NCBI GenBank assembly: GCA_012961165.1
Contig: DTZW01000358.1
Coordinates: 21,175 to 73,396, forward strand
DNA length: 52,222 nucleotides
Direction: 5' to 3'
Source: Gammaproteobacteria bacterium
GTDB lineage: Bacteria; Pseudomonadota; Gammaproteobacteria; Pseudomonadales; Azotimanducaceae
This document shows, one piece after another, positions 21,328 to 29,886 of this stretch. The position numbers were made by a program, and so were the translations under genes. The stretch's first letter is position 1; the number at the start of each line of letters is the position of its first letter. Under the pieces are notes generated by a model. It saw only the letters and a program-made list of their open reading frames with translations. It was not told where the DNA came from and made no database searches.

Positions 21328-21378
21328 CTACAGCCCTGGTAACTACAGCCCTGATAACTACAGCCCTGGTAACTACAG
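21325..21378. repeat. 15-bp tandem repeat between the small membrane gene and ccmI
   Basis: TAACTACAGCCCTGG occurs at 21325, 21340 (last base A) and 21355, with a partial copy at 21370-21378. The first TAA is the stop of the 41-residue gene, and the last partial copy contains the ccmI stop. Each copy contributes an in-frame TAA. A plus-strand frame through it encodes NYSPG repeats but has no gene-like context. Confidence 0.9.
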
Positions 21379-22593
21379 TGGCTCAGTAATGTTGAGCGCT
21401 AGCGGTGGTATCTCGCCAGTCAGATCCAGAGCGCTGGACCTGGCTTCATAATCACCCGCCGCAGGCGTCACTTGCCCGGAAGCCGATACCCGGGCGATGA
21501 CCACTACCTGGTCAAAGTTCGCTAGACCCATTCCTGGCATCATCGCCATAGACTCATCCAACCTGATTACCATCGGCAGTTGATCTAACCTTACACGTTG
21601 CACAGCCAGTGGCGCTGGAGGGCCATTAACTGCCCGGGCATAGACGAATACAGCTGAACCGGGCGGCAGATCCACTGAAGTTGCTGCAGTCACTTTCACA
21701 CTCAATACACGGCCTGACACCTGCGCTTCAACCTTGGCCCCTGCTTCCGCCGGGCCCCCTGCACCAGACAGCCCAGCCTGATTGTTAAGCCGGGCTATGG
21801 CAGACCGAATCAATTCTGCCCGGCGGCCTGTAACGCCTGTTTGTAACGCCCTGTTTAACCAGGTTAACGCCAACGGAATATCGCCTTCGATGGCTGCGGC
21901 TATGCCACGCAGCTCCAGCATTGTCGTGTCCTGCGGGTTGGCCTGCAGTGCATTGTCCACGGCATTCGACACCCGGGAGGTGAATCTTCTTTCATCGAGC
22001 ACATACAGCGTTTCTGCATATTGAGACAGCAGGTTAGGGTCGCCAGGAAAATGTTCGAGCAGTTTGCCGTACGCCGGGGCTGCCTTTCCATAATCGCCAA
22101 GGTTTGCATAACCGCTTGCCAGCAAAAAGAGTAGATCCGGGTCATCAGGTCGCTGTTCAGCTCTCTGTTCGACCTGTTGGATAAAGTATCGATACCCCGC
22201 CGGGTCGGAAGGGTCACTTTCCAGCATTGCCTGTGCAAGCCCAACATCCGGCAAAGCACCCCGACCAAGTCCGAAGTCCGCATAGACTACCAAGGCAAAA
22301 ACCGGCACCAGCAAAGCCGCTGCAAGGCTGTACCTGCGGTCACCCACCAGGCGCAATGAAGACTCCGGGTTACCTGCCGTATCGGACAGGAGCGTTTTTT
22401 TCGCCTCCTGCTCAAGCGCAGTAACCTCTTCAGGATTCCCGGCCACCGTAAGCTCATTGATCCGCTCACGGTACAGCGACAGATTGATATCCGCTCGCTG
22501 ATCCCTATAGGTCCGGGAACGTCCAAGCAGCAGCGGCGCAAGAATGAATGCACTGGCGATGAGCCCCATCAGGGTTGCAATCAACCAGAACAT
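21373..22593 (-). CDS. ccmI: Cytochrome c maturation protein CcmI
   Basis: CcmI holds apocytochrome c through its C-terminal TPR domain and passes it to CcmF/CcmH. The 406 residues start with a membrane segment (FWLIATLMGLIASAFILAPLL), a cytoplasmic helical loop (INLSLYRERINEL), and a second membrane segment (about 90-108). TPR repeats follow (DPDLLFLLASGYANLGDYGKAAPAYGKLLEHFPGDPNL and the next units, interrupted here only by description). A beta-rich C-terminal domain (VSGRVLSVKVTAA, VFVYARAVNGPPAPLAVQR) completes the long form found in Pseudomonas. It is the last gene of the ccm operon, with a TGATG overlap to ccmH. Confidence 0.93.
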   Translation of the reverse strand: MFWLIATLMGLIASAFILAPLLLGRSRTYRDQRADINLSLYRERINELTVAGNPEEVTALEQEAKKTLLSDTAGNPESSLRLVGDRRYSLAAALLVPVFALVVYADFGLGRGALPDVGLAQAMLESDPSDPAGYRYFIQQVEQRAEQRPDDPDLLFLLASGYANLGDYGKAAPAYGKLLEHFPGDPNLLSQYAETLYVLDERRFTSRVSNAVDNALQANPQDTTMLELRGIAAAIEGDIPLALTWLNRALQTGVTGRRAELIRSAIARLNNQAGLSGAGGPAEAGAKVEAQVSGRVLSVKVTAATSVDLPPGSAVFVYARAVNGPPAPLAVQRVRLDQLPMVIRLDESMAMMPGMGLANFDQVVVIARVSASGQVTPAAGDYEARSSALDLTGEIPPLALNITEPL

Positions 22594-23042
22594 CAGGGGT
22601 CCCTGTCCCTCAGAAGTTCATCCAGGCGCGCCTGTTCTTCTGTATTGATCTCAAGCACTTCGGGTTTCGCGCGAGCCAGCCTGAACCAGACAATCCCTGC
22701 AAACATGAGAAGTAGCCATGGGCCGAGCCACAACACCAGTGTGCCCGCGCCCAATCTGGGTCGATAAAGAATGAAATCACCGTAACGTTCATACATAAAC
22801 ACCAGGATCTCGTCGTCTGTATGATCATCCAGCAGCATTCTGTGAACTTCCCGGCGCAGATCCTGCGCGATCATCGCGTCTGATCCGGCAAGGTTGGTAT
22901 TCAAACACTGCGGACAGCGTAATTCAGCGATTAAACCGTCATAGCGCTGTTGCAACTGTTCGTCTGGAAATGGATAAGCATCAATGGCTGCAAAGCAATT
23001 GAACGAGGTCGCGAACAGTATCACCAATAGTATTCTAACCAT
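22593..23042 (-). CDS. ccmH: Cytochrome c maturation thioredoxin-like protein CcmH
   Basis: A periplasmic, membrane-anchored thiol oxidoreductase of 149 residues. After a signal peptide (about 1-18) comes the three-helix domain with the conserved LRCPQC motif (C43, C46), which reduces the haem-binding cysteines of apocytochrome c. A membrane helix (about 102-122) and a short cytoplasmic tail follow. It is the short CcmH, with CcmI encoded separately. It overlaps ccmG by 8 bp and ccmI by 1 bp. Confidence 0.95.
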   Translation of the reverse strand: MVRILLVILFATSFNCFAAIDAYPFPDEQLQQRYDGLIAELRCPQCLNTNLAGSDAMIAQDLRREVHRMLLDDHTDDEILVFMYERYGDFILYRPRLGAGTLVLWLGPWLLLMFAGIVWFRLARAKPEVLEINTEEQARLDELLRDRDP

Positions 23043-23583
23043 CAGGCATTCCCTGCAGGTGTTCCACCACTGGCAATAATGTCTCCTGCCAGACCTCTGG
23101 TGTCACCGGCCCTACATGCCTGAACCTGATAACGCCGCTCGCATCCAGCACAAAGGTTTCCGGCGCGCCGTAAACACCCAGATCGATTGCAAGCGTTCCC
23201 TTGTCATCAACGATACTGAATTCATAAGGGTTTTCATGCCGCGCGAGCCAGCCGAGTGCTTTCCCGTTATCGTCATTGTAGTTAACACCATAGAGGGGCA
23301 AATCTGTTTCGCGACTGATTCGCAGCAGTTCAGGATGCTCAATCAGGCAGTTGGGACACCAGGTCGCCCAGACATTAACCAGGCTTACCTCACCAGACAG
23401 GTCGGCTAACGTCCGCAACTGGTCAGGCTGACGCAGATCCTCTAACTCAAACTCCGGGAACGGTTTGTCGATCAGGACCGATGGCAGAAGATGCGGGTCC
23501 TGTAGCCTGAATCCCAACGCCAGGAACACCACCAGCAACGCAAATACACCCAGCGGTATCAGCAGGCTTTTGTTGAAAGTCAT
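23035..23583 (-). CDS. ccmG: Thiol:disulfide interchange protein CcmG (DsbE)
   Basis: A membrane-anchored thioredoxin of 182 residues. The N-terminal anchor is at residues about 7-25. The active site WATWCPNC has C76 and C79, and the cis-Pro region is YGAPETFV. It keeps CcmH and the apocytochrome thiols reduced, with electrons from DsbD/CcdA. The glutamate-containing loop typical of CcmG is present around ALGWLARHENPYEFS. An ATGA overlap joins it to ccmF. Confidence 0.95.
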   Translation of the reverse strand: MTFNKSLLIPLGVFALLVVFLALGFRLQDPHLLPSVLIDKPFPEFELEDLRQPDQLRTLADLSGEVSLVNVWATWCPNCLIEHPELLRISRETDLPLYGVNYNDDNGKALGWLARHENPYEFSIVDDKGTLAIDLGVYGAPETFVLDASGVIRFRHVGPVTPEVWQETLLPVVEHLQGMPDG

Positions 23584-25523
23584 GCCGCGGTTCCCACGAC
23601 ATTATTGCTGGCCAGCCCCCTTACCCGCCTGTATCGTTTGTCCAGGAGCGTGACAAAACCTCCCAACGCAACCAGCAAACCTCCCAACCAGATCCAGCGC
23701 ACGAGGGGCTTCACATGAACCCGAACTGCCCAGGCGGTATCGCCTACCTTTTCACCCAACGCCACATAAACGTCCCGCATTAACCCCGGATCCATATCGG
23801 CTTCTGTCATGACATTCTGCGCGACTGAATAAAACCGTTTCTCGGGACGCAGCTTTGCCACAAACTCACCGTCACGTGTCACATTGAACTCTGCCTGGTC
23901 AGCCAGGTAGTTAGGCCCCCGTACCTTCTGTACACCTTCAAAGGTGAAGTCATATCCAGCAAGGGCGATAGACTCGCCGGGATTCATTCTCACATCCCGG
24001 CCTTCAGAATAAGTGATCGTCACCACAACACCCAGAATTGCCACTGCAATACCAGCGTGTGCCAGCATCATACCAAGCTGCGAAGCGGAACTAATCGATC
24101 CAGCCTGCCACCAGTGTCGCGCCAGCAAAACCAGAATCCAGACCGCCAGTGTCTCCACTCCAATCGCAACCAAATCAATACCCGTTGCCACCAGATAGGT
24201 CACGAGGCAAATGACCACAGGCGTCGCCAGTAAAAACGGCCAATGCTGTCGTAGCAGGACGTCACCCGATGTCCTTCGCCAGCGCGAGAATGGACTGACC
24301 GCCATAGCGACAAACAACAGGCACACGATCGGTACAAATACCCGATTAAAATACGGCGGCCCTACTGATATTTTTTTGCCCTCCGTGATGACTTCATACA
24401 GCAGGGGGTACAAGGTCCCCAAGAGTACCGATGCCGTTGCTACCACCAATAAAAGGTTATTAATTAACAGCATGGCCTCGCGAGAATTCCATTCAAACCG
24501 GGCCTCGCTTTTTATGCCCGATGCTTTCCATGCATACAAAGTCAGCGAGCCGCCAATAACCAGGACCAGAAACACCAGGATGAAGACCCCGCGGGTTGGG
24601 TCAACCGCAAAAGCATGAACCGAGGTCAACACACCTGAACGAACCAGAAAAGCGCCAAGCAAACTCAGGGAAAATGTCGATATGGCCAACAGTACGGTCC
24701 AGCTTTTGAAAACACCCCGTTTTTCACTGGCGGCCAGTGAATGAATGAGTGCAATACCCATTAACCATGGCATAAATGACGCATTCTCGACCGCATCCCA
24801 GAACCACCAGCCGCCCCAGCCAAGTTCATAGTATGCCCACCAACTTCCCAGCGTTATGCCGACTGTCAGGAATGCCCAGGCTGCATTGGTCCAGGGTCTG
24901 GACCACCTGGCCCAGGCCGCATCAAGACGACCGGTTGTCAGCGTCGCAATCGCCAGCGCAAAGGGCACAGCAAACCCGACATAACCCATATACAGCATCG
25001 GCGGGTGAACGATTAACCCGAAGTCCTGTAACAACGGGTTCAGATCCCCTCCATCTGCCGGATGAAATGGCAGATTTCGATCAAATGGGTTGGAAGTAAA
25101 CAACAGGAAACAGGCAAAGCCGGCACAGAGTATACCCAGCACTGACAGGACCCTTGCCTTCATATCAAAGGTCAAGCCACGACTGAATGCCGCTACAGCC
25201 AGCGTCCAGCCAGACGCGATTAAAGTCCACAATAGAAACGAACCTTCATGGGCCCCCCATACAGCAGAGATCTTGTACTGCAGTGGTAATGCGCTGTTTG
25301 AATTGTTGGCGACGTAAGCAACGGAGAAGTCATCCTGGATAAACGAATACACCAGACAACTGAAACTGAAGGCCAGCAACACGAACAGGCCGGTCGCTAT
25401 TGACGGACCCGTTTGCATGAGAAGTGCATCACGCCGGTAGACACCCAGGGCAGGCAGGACCGCTAGCGCTACACTTAATCCGAGTGCCAGGATTAGCGAG
25501 AAATGACCAAATTCGGGAATCAA
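23580..25523 (-). CDS. ccmF: Haem lyase subunit CcmF
   Basis: The large polytopic inner-membrane protein (647 residues) that, with CcmH and CcmI, transfers haem from CcmE to apocytochrome c. The tryptophan-rich WWD motif is WGGWWFWDAVENASFMPWL, with HPPMLYMGYVGF before it and conserved His residues around it. About 14-15 hydrophobic segments are visible, with a large periplasmic loop near the C-terminus. The start codon appears to be TTG at 25523, giving MIPEFGHFSLILAL as in other CcmF proteins; it overlaps the ccmE stop as TTGA, an uncommon version of the usual ATGA coupling. Confidence 0.96.
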   Translation of the reverse strand: MIPEFGHFSLILALGLSVALAVLPALGVYRRDALLMQTGPSIATGLFVLLAFSFSCLVYSFIQDDFSVAYVANNSNSALPLQYKISAVWGAHEGSFLLWTLIASGWTLAVAAFSRGLTFDMKARVLSVLGILCAGFACFLLFTSNPFDRNLPFHPADGGDLNPLLQDFGLIVHPPMLYMGYVGFAVPFALAIATLTTGRLDAAWARWSRPWTNAAWAFLTVGITLGSWWAYYELGWGGWWFWDAVENASFMPWLMGIALIHSLAASEKRGVFKSWTVLLAISTFSLSLLGAFLVRSGVLTSVHAFAVDPTRGVFILVFLVLVIGGSLTLYAWKASGIKSEARFEWNSREAMLLINNLLLVVATASVLLGTLYPLLYEVITEGKKISVGPPYFNRVFVPIVCLLFVAMAVSPFSRWRRTSGDVLLRQHWPFLLATPVVICLVTYLVATGIDLVAIGVETLAVWILVLLARHWWQAGSISSASQLGMMLAHAGIAVAILGVVVTITYSEGRDVRMNPGESIALAGYDFTFEGVQKVRGPNYLADQAEFNVTRDGEFVAKLRPEKRFYSVAQNVMTEADMDPGLMRDVYVALGEKVGDTAWAVRVHVKPLVRWIWLGGLLVALGGFVTLLDKRYRRVRGLASNNVVGTAA

Positions 25524-26002
25524 TTGTAATTAGCCTTGTTCAAAGTATCTGCACTTGGCTGGTCCACGTCCTTCAGTGCATCCGCAACCTCTGGCGGCAT
25601 ATAGTTTTCATCATGTTTTGCCAGGACTTCTTCTGCCACAAATACACCTTTGTCGGTTAATTGCCCAAGCGCAATGACGCCCTGCCCTTCGCGGAACATG
25701 TCCGGCAGAATACCGTCGAACTCGACCTTCACTTGCGCAGACTTCAAGTCACTGACGACAAAGCTGACGCCAAGTCCTTCTTCGGAACGGATCACACTGC
25801 CATCCAGCACCATTCCTCCCGCTCGAATCGTCTTCCCGACCGGCGCTTCACCTTTAACGATCTGTTCCGGCGAATAGAACAGGTTAATATTCTCATTGAG
25901 CGCAAACAGCGCGAAGGTCGTCGCACCGGCTGCCGCACAGACAATAAAAACGATGATTAACAGTCGATTGCGACGATGGCTTTTCATACGGCCGAACTTC
26001 AT
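25520..26002 (-). CDS. ccmE: Haem chaperone CcmE
   Basis: A periplasmic OB-fold protein, membrane-anchored by residues about 13-33, that covalently carries haem from CcmC to CcmF. The haem-binding His lies in VLAKHDENYMPPEV. The usual VVSDLKSAQVKVEFDGILPDMF strand region is present. The length of 160 residues is normal. The start at 26002 overlaps the ccmD stop as ATGA; an internal ATG five codons on (MKSHRRNR) is an alternative. Confidence 0.95.
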   Translation of the reverse strand: MKFGRMKSHRRNRLLIIVFIVCAAAGATTFALFALNENINLFYSPEQIVKGEAPVGKTIRAGGMVLDGSVIRSEEGLGVSFVVSDLKSAQVKVEFDGILPDMFREGQGVIALGQLTDKGVFVAEEVLAKHDENYMPPEVADALKDVDQPSADTLNKANYN

Positions 26003-26196
26003 GACCTATGCTCCGGATTCTGATTATTCATAACTTTCGACATCGCGCTTTTCGCAGCTCGGATGATATTCCTGCGTACCATCATTGGCCACCAGAGGTT
26101 CGCAGCCAGGATAACCAGTGTTAACCCATAGGCCGCCCAGATATAGACCCCATGTCCATCCATATAAAAAAAGGCAGATAAGCTTTCGAAGCTCAT
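25999..26196 (-). CDS. ccmD: Haem exporter protein CcmD
   Basis: A small bitopic protein (65 residues) that stabilises the CcmABC complex and releases haem-loaded CcmE. The family opening MSFESLSAFFYMDGHGVYIW leads into one membrane helix (YIWAAYGLTLVILAANLWW) and a basic cytoplasmic tail. The ATG at 26196 overlaps the ccmC stop as ATGA. A GTG at 26211 in frame would add five residues but is not needed. Confidence 0.9.
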   Translation of the reverse strand: MSFESLSAFFYMDGHGVYIWAAYGLTLVILAANLWWPMMVRRNIIRAAKSAMSKVMNNQNPEHRS

Positions 26197-26930
26197 CGGA
26201 CCGCCAGCCACTGTTTAACCCAATCGGTATTTTTTTCCCTTAACAGAATCTCGTTTCTAATCCTCATGATCCATATCGCAAAGAAAAAGAGGTAATAGGC
26301 AACCACCATGATTAACAGTGGCAGCCACATTTCCACGGGCATCGCCGGCTTTTCTGTCAGCGAAAAACTGGCTGGTTGGTGCAGGGTGTACCACCATTCC
26401 ACAGAAAATTTGATCACTGGAAGATTAACCACCCCGACAAGCGCCAGGATTGCGCAGGCTCTACCGGCACCTGCCTGTCGTTCCATCGCCGAGCGAAGCG
26501 CGATAACGCCTATATATAAAAAGAACAACACTAACGTCGAGGTCAGTCTTGCGTCCCACACCCACCAGGTACCCCAGGTCGGTTTACCCCAGATAGCGCC
26601 CGTCACTAAAGCGAGAAAGGTGATAGACGCTCCGAGTGGAGCGATACACTTCACTGCAACATCAGCCAGTTTGATTCTCCAGATCAGGAATACCGCAGCT
26701 GCTCCGGCCATCATTACGTATCCCGATTGCGCCAGAATTGCCGCCGGTACATGAATGTACATAATGCGGACACTATGACCCTGCTGGTAATCCGGCGGGA
26801 CAAAAAGCAGCGCCCAGGCGGCCCCGCCCGTCAACATAAGCACAGACAGCAATAATAACGGGACCTGCCAGCGTCCCGATATCTCGAAAAATATCTTTGG
26901 CGAACCAAGCCTGTGAAACCAGTTAAGCAT
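26193..26930 (-). CDS. ccmC: Haem exporter protein CcmC
   Basis: A six-helix inner-membrane protein (245 residues) of the haem-handling family. Its WWD motif is WGTWWVWDARLTSTLVLFFL. Conserved periplasmic His residues lie in MYIHVPAAILAQ and WWYTLHQPAS; they ligate haem while it is attached to CcmE. Its length is normal. It follows ccmB after a 71-bp gap, the largest in the operon; I see no promoter in that gap. Confidence 0.95.
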   Translation of the reverse strand: MLNWFHRLGSPKIFFEISGRWQVPLLLLSVLMLTGGAAWALLFVPPDYQQGHSVRIMYIHVPAAILAQSGYVMMAGAAAVFLIWRIKLADVAVKCIAPLGASITFLALVTGAIWGKPTWGTWWVWDARLTSTLVLFFLYIGVIALRSAMERQAGAGRACAILALVGVVNLPVIKFSVEWWYTLHQPASFSLTEKPAMPVEMWLPLLIMVVAYYLFFFAIWIMRIRNEILLREKNTDWVKQWLAVR

Positions 26931-27001
26931 GGGAAATCATTTCTGGGTCATGAACCAATAATAATAGGAAAATTCTTGCAGCCGCGATTCTACCAGATAG
27001 T

Positions 27002-27670
27002 TTACTGGTCGGTTGCAACGTTTACTGCAGCCGCAGTTGCGATCGGCGCCAGGCACACAGAGCCAAACAAAATCGCCAGTAGCCAGTAGACATATCCGAT
27101 GGTATCGCTGCCAGCTTCGGCTGCCTGAACCATTGCCGTCGCCAACACCAGAACCGGCACATAAAGTGGCATGACCAGAATTGTCACCAGCAGACCGCCG
27201 CGAGGAAGGCCTACAGTCAGCGCCGCACCAATCCCTCCCAGCAGACTAAGGGTCGGAGACACCAGTAAAAGTGACAGCGTAAGTGCCCAGATTCCCGCTT
27301 CGTCCAGGAATAACAGCAGGGCAGCAAGCGGCATGAGCAAAACCAGCGGTAAACCCGATAATAACCAGTGCGAGACAACCTTCGCCAGCACGAAAATGAA
27401 GGTTGATTGTTCGGATAATACGACCTGCTCAAGGGAACCATCCTCAAAGTCAGAACGAAACATCGAATCCATCGACATCAAAGTCGCAAGTAAAGCCGCC
27501 ACCCACACAATACCTGGCGCAATTTCCTTTAATTGTCCTGGTTCCGGGCCAATGCCAAGCGGGAAAAGACTGATGACAACGATAAAAAAAACCAGCGGAT
27601 TCAACACCTCCGATGGATGTCGAAAATGAACCAGCAGATCCCTTTGAACGGACGCGATAAACAGATTCAT
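27002..27670 (-). CDS. ccmB: Haem exporter permease CcmB
   Basis: The permease half of the CcmAB ABC transporter, 222 residues with six hydrophobic segments. Typical features are RDLLVHFRHPSEVLNPLVFF at the N-terminus and FRSDFEDGSLEQVVLS in the first cytoplasmic loop. With CcmA it drives release of haem-CcmE from CcmC. The ATG at 27670 overlaps the ccmA stop as ATGA. Confidence 0.95.
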   Translation of the reverse strand: MNLFIASVQRDLLVHFRHPSEVLNPLVFFIVVISLFPLGIGPEPGQLKEIAPGIVWVAALLATLMSMDSMFRSDFEDGSLEQVVLSEQSTFIFVLAKVVSHWLLSGLPLVLLMPLAALLLFLDEAGIWALTLSLLLVSPTLSLLGGIGAALTVGLPRGGLLVTILVMPLYVPVLVLATAMVQAAEAGSDTIGYVYWLLAILFGSVCLAPIATAAAVNVATDQ

Positions 27671-28260
27671 TGTAGTGCCAGCGTATTAATAGGACGATCT
27701 ATCGTGATTGGCTGGTGAGTTGAAATAATGATACCGCCGTTAACGTCCAGGTGCTCCTGCAAAATGGCCATCAGAAAAGACAGGCCATCGGCATCAATAG
27801 CACTAAAAGGCTCGTCCATTACCCAGCAGGGGTTGTCCATGATAAGAAACTGTCCCAGGGCAACGCGCTTGCGCTGTCCCTCAGACAAGTGCGCGCATAA
27901 TGAGCCCCCAAAGCCCGTTAAACCGAGCTTATAGACAGCCTCATCGATTCGACCCTGACTCACCGGCGCTTCACGCAGGACCCCGAACCATCGCAGGTTC
28001 TCAATCACTGTCAGGGATTGTTTGATTCCAAGCCGGTGACCCAGGTAGAGCGGCGCTTCATCCACTGACCAATTAATGTCGCCCTGGCAGTCTGTATACA
28101 GTCCCAATAGAACCTTGAGCAACGTACTTTTACCGCTTCCATTGCCACCAACAACCTGGAGCAGCTCACCCGGGGCTAGAGAGAACGACAGATCTTCAAA
28201 TAACAGTCTTCCGTCTCTCTCACATCCTGCGTTTCGAACCTGCAACATCTGATTGGCCAT
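27667..28260 (-). CDS. ccmA: Haem exporter ATP-binding protein CcmA
   Basis: The ATPase of the CcmAB transporter, 197 residues. Walker A is GGNGSGKST (38-46), the signature is LSEGQRKRVALGQ, Walker B is WVMDEPFSAID, and the switch His lies in IIISTHQPI. I chose the ATG at 28260; the frame extends to a TTG at 28272 that would lie inside the promoter -10 box. It is the first gene of the nine-gene operon ccmABCDEFGHI, all on the minus strand with mostly overlapping ends. Confidence 0.95.
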   Translation of the reverse strand: MANQMLQVRNAGCERDGRLLFEDLSFSLAPGELLQVVGGNGSGKSTLLKVLLGLYTDCQGDINWSVDEAPLYLGHRLGIKQSLTVIENLRWFGVLREAPVSQGRIDEAVYKLGLTGFGGSLCAHLSEGQRKRVALGQFLIMDNPCWVMDEPFSAIDADGLSFLMAILQEHLDVNGGIIISTHQPITIDRPINTLALQ

Positions 28261-28271
28261 CCAAAATCGCA

Positions 28272-28280
28272 ATTATAGCA
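28272..28280 (-). promoter_or_regulatory. Extended -10 promoter of the ccm operon
   Basis: On the minus strand TGC-TATAAT reads as a perfect extended -10 (TATAAT at 28277-28272, TG before it). No good -35 box is visible 17 bases further up, as is usual for extended -10 promoters. Initiation about 7 bases downstream would leave a leader of only about 5-10 bases before the ccmA ATG, so the message may be almost leaderless, or a longer leader arises from another promoter. Confidence 0.5.
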
Positions 28281-28396
28281 GGGCTCTTTATACAGTGGCG
28301 CCTTATTGAGAGGCACCATAGTGTAGAATCCGTTGCTCACGCCCGGGAGCAGATCTCGAACCAGGGTAGAGAACAACCAGGCAATAAGAACTGACT

Positions 28397-29287
28397 ATGA
28401 TTTTTAAGAACGCCCATATCTATCGATTGACCCAATCCCTGGACATCACCGGCGAACAACTGGACGATTTCCTGGGAGAAAGAGCATTTACCCCTTGCAG
28501 TGGCATCCGTCCCTCCTCGTTTGGCTGGATTCCACCCATCGCGCAAGGAGACTTTGTCCATGAAGTCTCGGGGTGCTTTCTGCTTTGCGCCAAGAGGGAA
28601 GACAAGGTCGTGCCCACCAGCGCACTCGCAGACATTCTGAACGAAAAGATAGAAACACTGGAGTCGATGGAGTCCCGGCCGATTCGGGCCAAGGAGAAAC
28701 AGCGATTGAAGGAAGATGCGCTTGCTGAACTGCTGCCCCGCGCCCTGCCTAAATCGAAACAGATATTCGGCTACATCAGCACAACCGACGACCTGCTTGT
28801 GGTTGATACCGCATCTTCCCCGGAAGCAGAAATGTTCCTTAACTGTTTAAGGGAAACACTCGGGAGCCTTAAAGTCGTACCTCCCCAGGTAAAGTCCAAA
28901 CCAACAGATTCTTACACGCACTGGTTACGGTCCGGCAAACTACCGGACAATTTTTCACTGGGGGACCAGTGTGACCTTATCGACCCTGAAAACAGCAGCG
29001 CCGTAAGCTGTCGCCGTCAGGATCTGAACACCGGGGAAATTCGTTCGCATCTGGATGCCGGAAAAATCTGCTCGAAACTTTCTGTTATCTGGCACGGGGA
29101 CCTGAAAGTTAGCATCGACAAGGATCTCGTCCTGCGACAGATCAAAGTGCTATCCAGTGACGATTCTGTAGAAGAAGACATTGACCCGATTGCTCAACTG
29201 GATGCAGCATTCGTTAATATGACCCTGGAGCTTTCGCGCTTCCTGCCAGAGTTGTTCTCTGCCCTTGGCGGCGAGACACGCGGCTAG
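28397..29287 (+). CDS. rdgC: Recombination-associated protein RdgC
   Basis: RdgC is a ring-shaped dsDNA-binding protein of the nucleoid that modulates RecA. The 296 residues show the family opening MIFKNAHIYRLTQ, the GWIPP motif in FGWIPPIAQGD, LPRALPKSKQIFGYISTTDDLLVVDTAS (described in parts), and the C-terminal VIWHGDLKVSIDKDLVLRQIK. The length is normal for the family (about 300). It is divergent from ccmA across a 136-bp gap. No role connected with its neighbours is apparent. Confidence 0.96.
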   Translation: MIFKNAHIYRLTQSLDITGEQLDDFLGERAFTPCSGIRPSSFGWIPPIAQGDFVHEVSGCFLLCAKREDKVVPTSALADILNEKIETLESMESRPIRAKEKQRLKEDALAELLPRALPKSKQIFGYISTTDDLLVVDTASSPEAEMFLNCLRETLGSLKVVPPQVKSKPTDSYTHWLRSGKLPDNFSLGDQCDLIDPENSSAVSCRRQDLNTGEIRSHLDAGKICSKLSVIWHGDLKVSIDKDLVLRQIKVLSSDDSVEEDIDPIAQLDAAFVNMTLELSRFLPELFSALGGETRG

Positions 29288-29886
29288 CCAGCCAGCGCCA
29301 GCGAATAACAGTCAAGAAAGTGTTTGGTTTCCGTCTGACTGAAACAACTGGAGTTTCGCAGGAAACGAGCCAGGTCCTTCTTGATACGCCATCTGCCCGG
29401 CCGGGCTTTTTCGAGATCGATCAGGTTCACCCTGCATTGCAGCTCCGGTTGTACCAGCAAATGTTCGTTTCCAAGCGCGCCATGGGTCCAGCCATCGCGG
29501 TGAAGTGATCCGATTACCCGGGCCGTATTCTCAATGATCAGGTTCCTGTTGGCAGCAGAGAGATCCAGCGCCTCATTAAGCGGAAAAGAACCCGCAATAC
29601 CAGATATCACCAACTCGGTCAGGTCGCCCAGTTCACGGTAAAAAATCACTCTGGGGACATCAATCCCGATCCTCTGGCATTTTCGAAGCGCAATCAGCTC
29701 ACGCCTCAGCATGGGCATGCGAAATCCAAGACGTGACAAAGGATGGCAATAATATCGATACTGGGTTTTGACGAAGACATGTTCATCGCCCACATTCCAT
29801 GCCCGCCCCTGGTCTCGGTAAATGACACTGAACCCCACTCCATCCTTCGTCTGGGGGGGCTTCATCAGGTGGGGTTGCCTGCTCAA
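29284..29886 (-). CDS. WaaP/InaA-like lipopolysaccharide kinase-family protein
   Basis: A protein-kinase-fold protein of about 200 residues related to Kdo/heptose kinases and InaA. The likely nucleotide-binding Lys is in HVFVKTQYRYY. The catalytic loop reads WTHGALGNEH, with Ala where active WaaP-type kinases have Asp (HRD or HxD), while the metal-binding Asp is kept in NLIDLEKARPG. It may be a pseudokinase or use altered chemistry. The frame is open up to 29934, but I prefer TTG at 29886: it overlaps the stop of the methyltransferase gene as TTGA and follows GAGGAAG. Its last base pairs overlap the rdgC end. An LPS-modifying or sensing role is inferred from family only. Confidence 0.7.
   Translation of the reverse strand: MSRQPHLMKPPQTKDGVGFSVIYRDQGRAWNVGDEHVFVKTQYRYYCHPLSRLGFRMPMLRRELIALRKCQRIGIDVPRVIFYRELGDLTELVISGIAGSFPLNEALDLSAANRNLIIENTARVIGSLHRDGWTHGALGNEHLLVQPELQCRVNLIDLEKARPGRWRIKKDLARFLRNSSCFSQTETKHFLDCYSLALAG

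Noticed and set aside
21242-21451. Plus-strand frame encoding NYSPG repeats
   Set aside because: It arises from the 15-bp tandem repeat, crosses the ccmI end, and has no start context.
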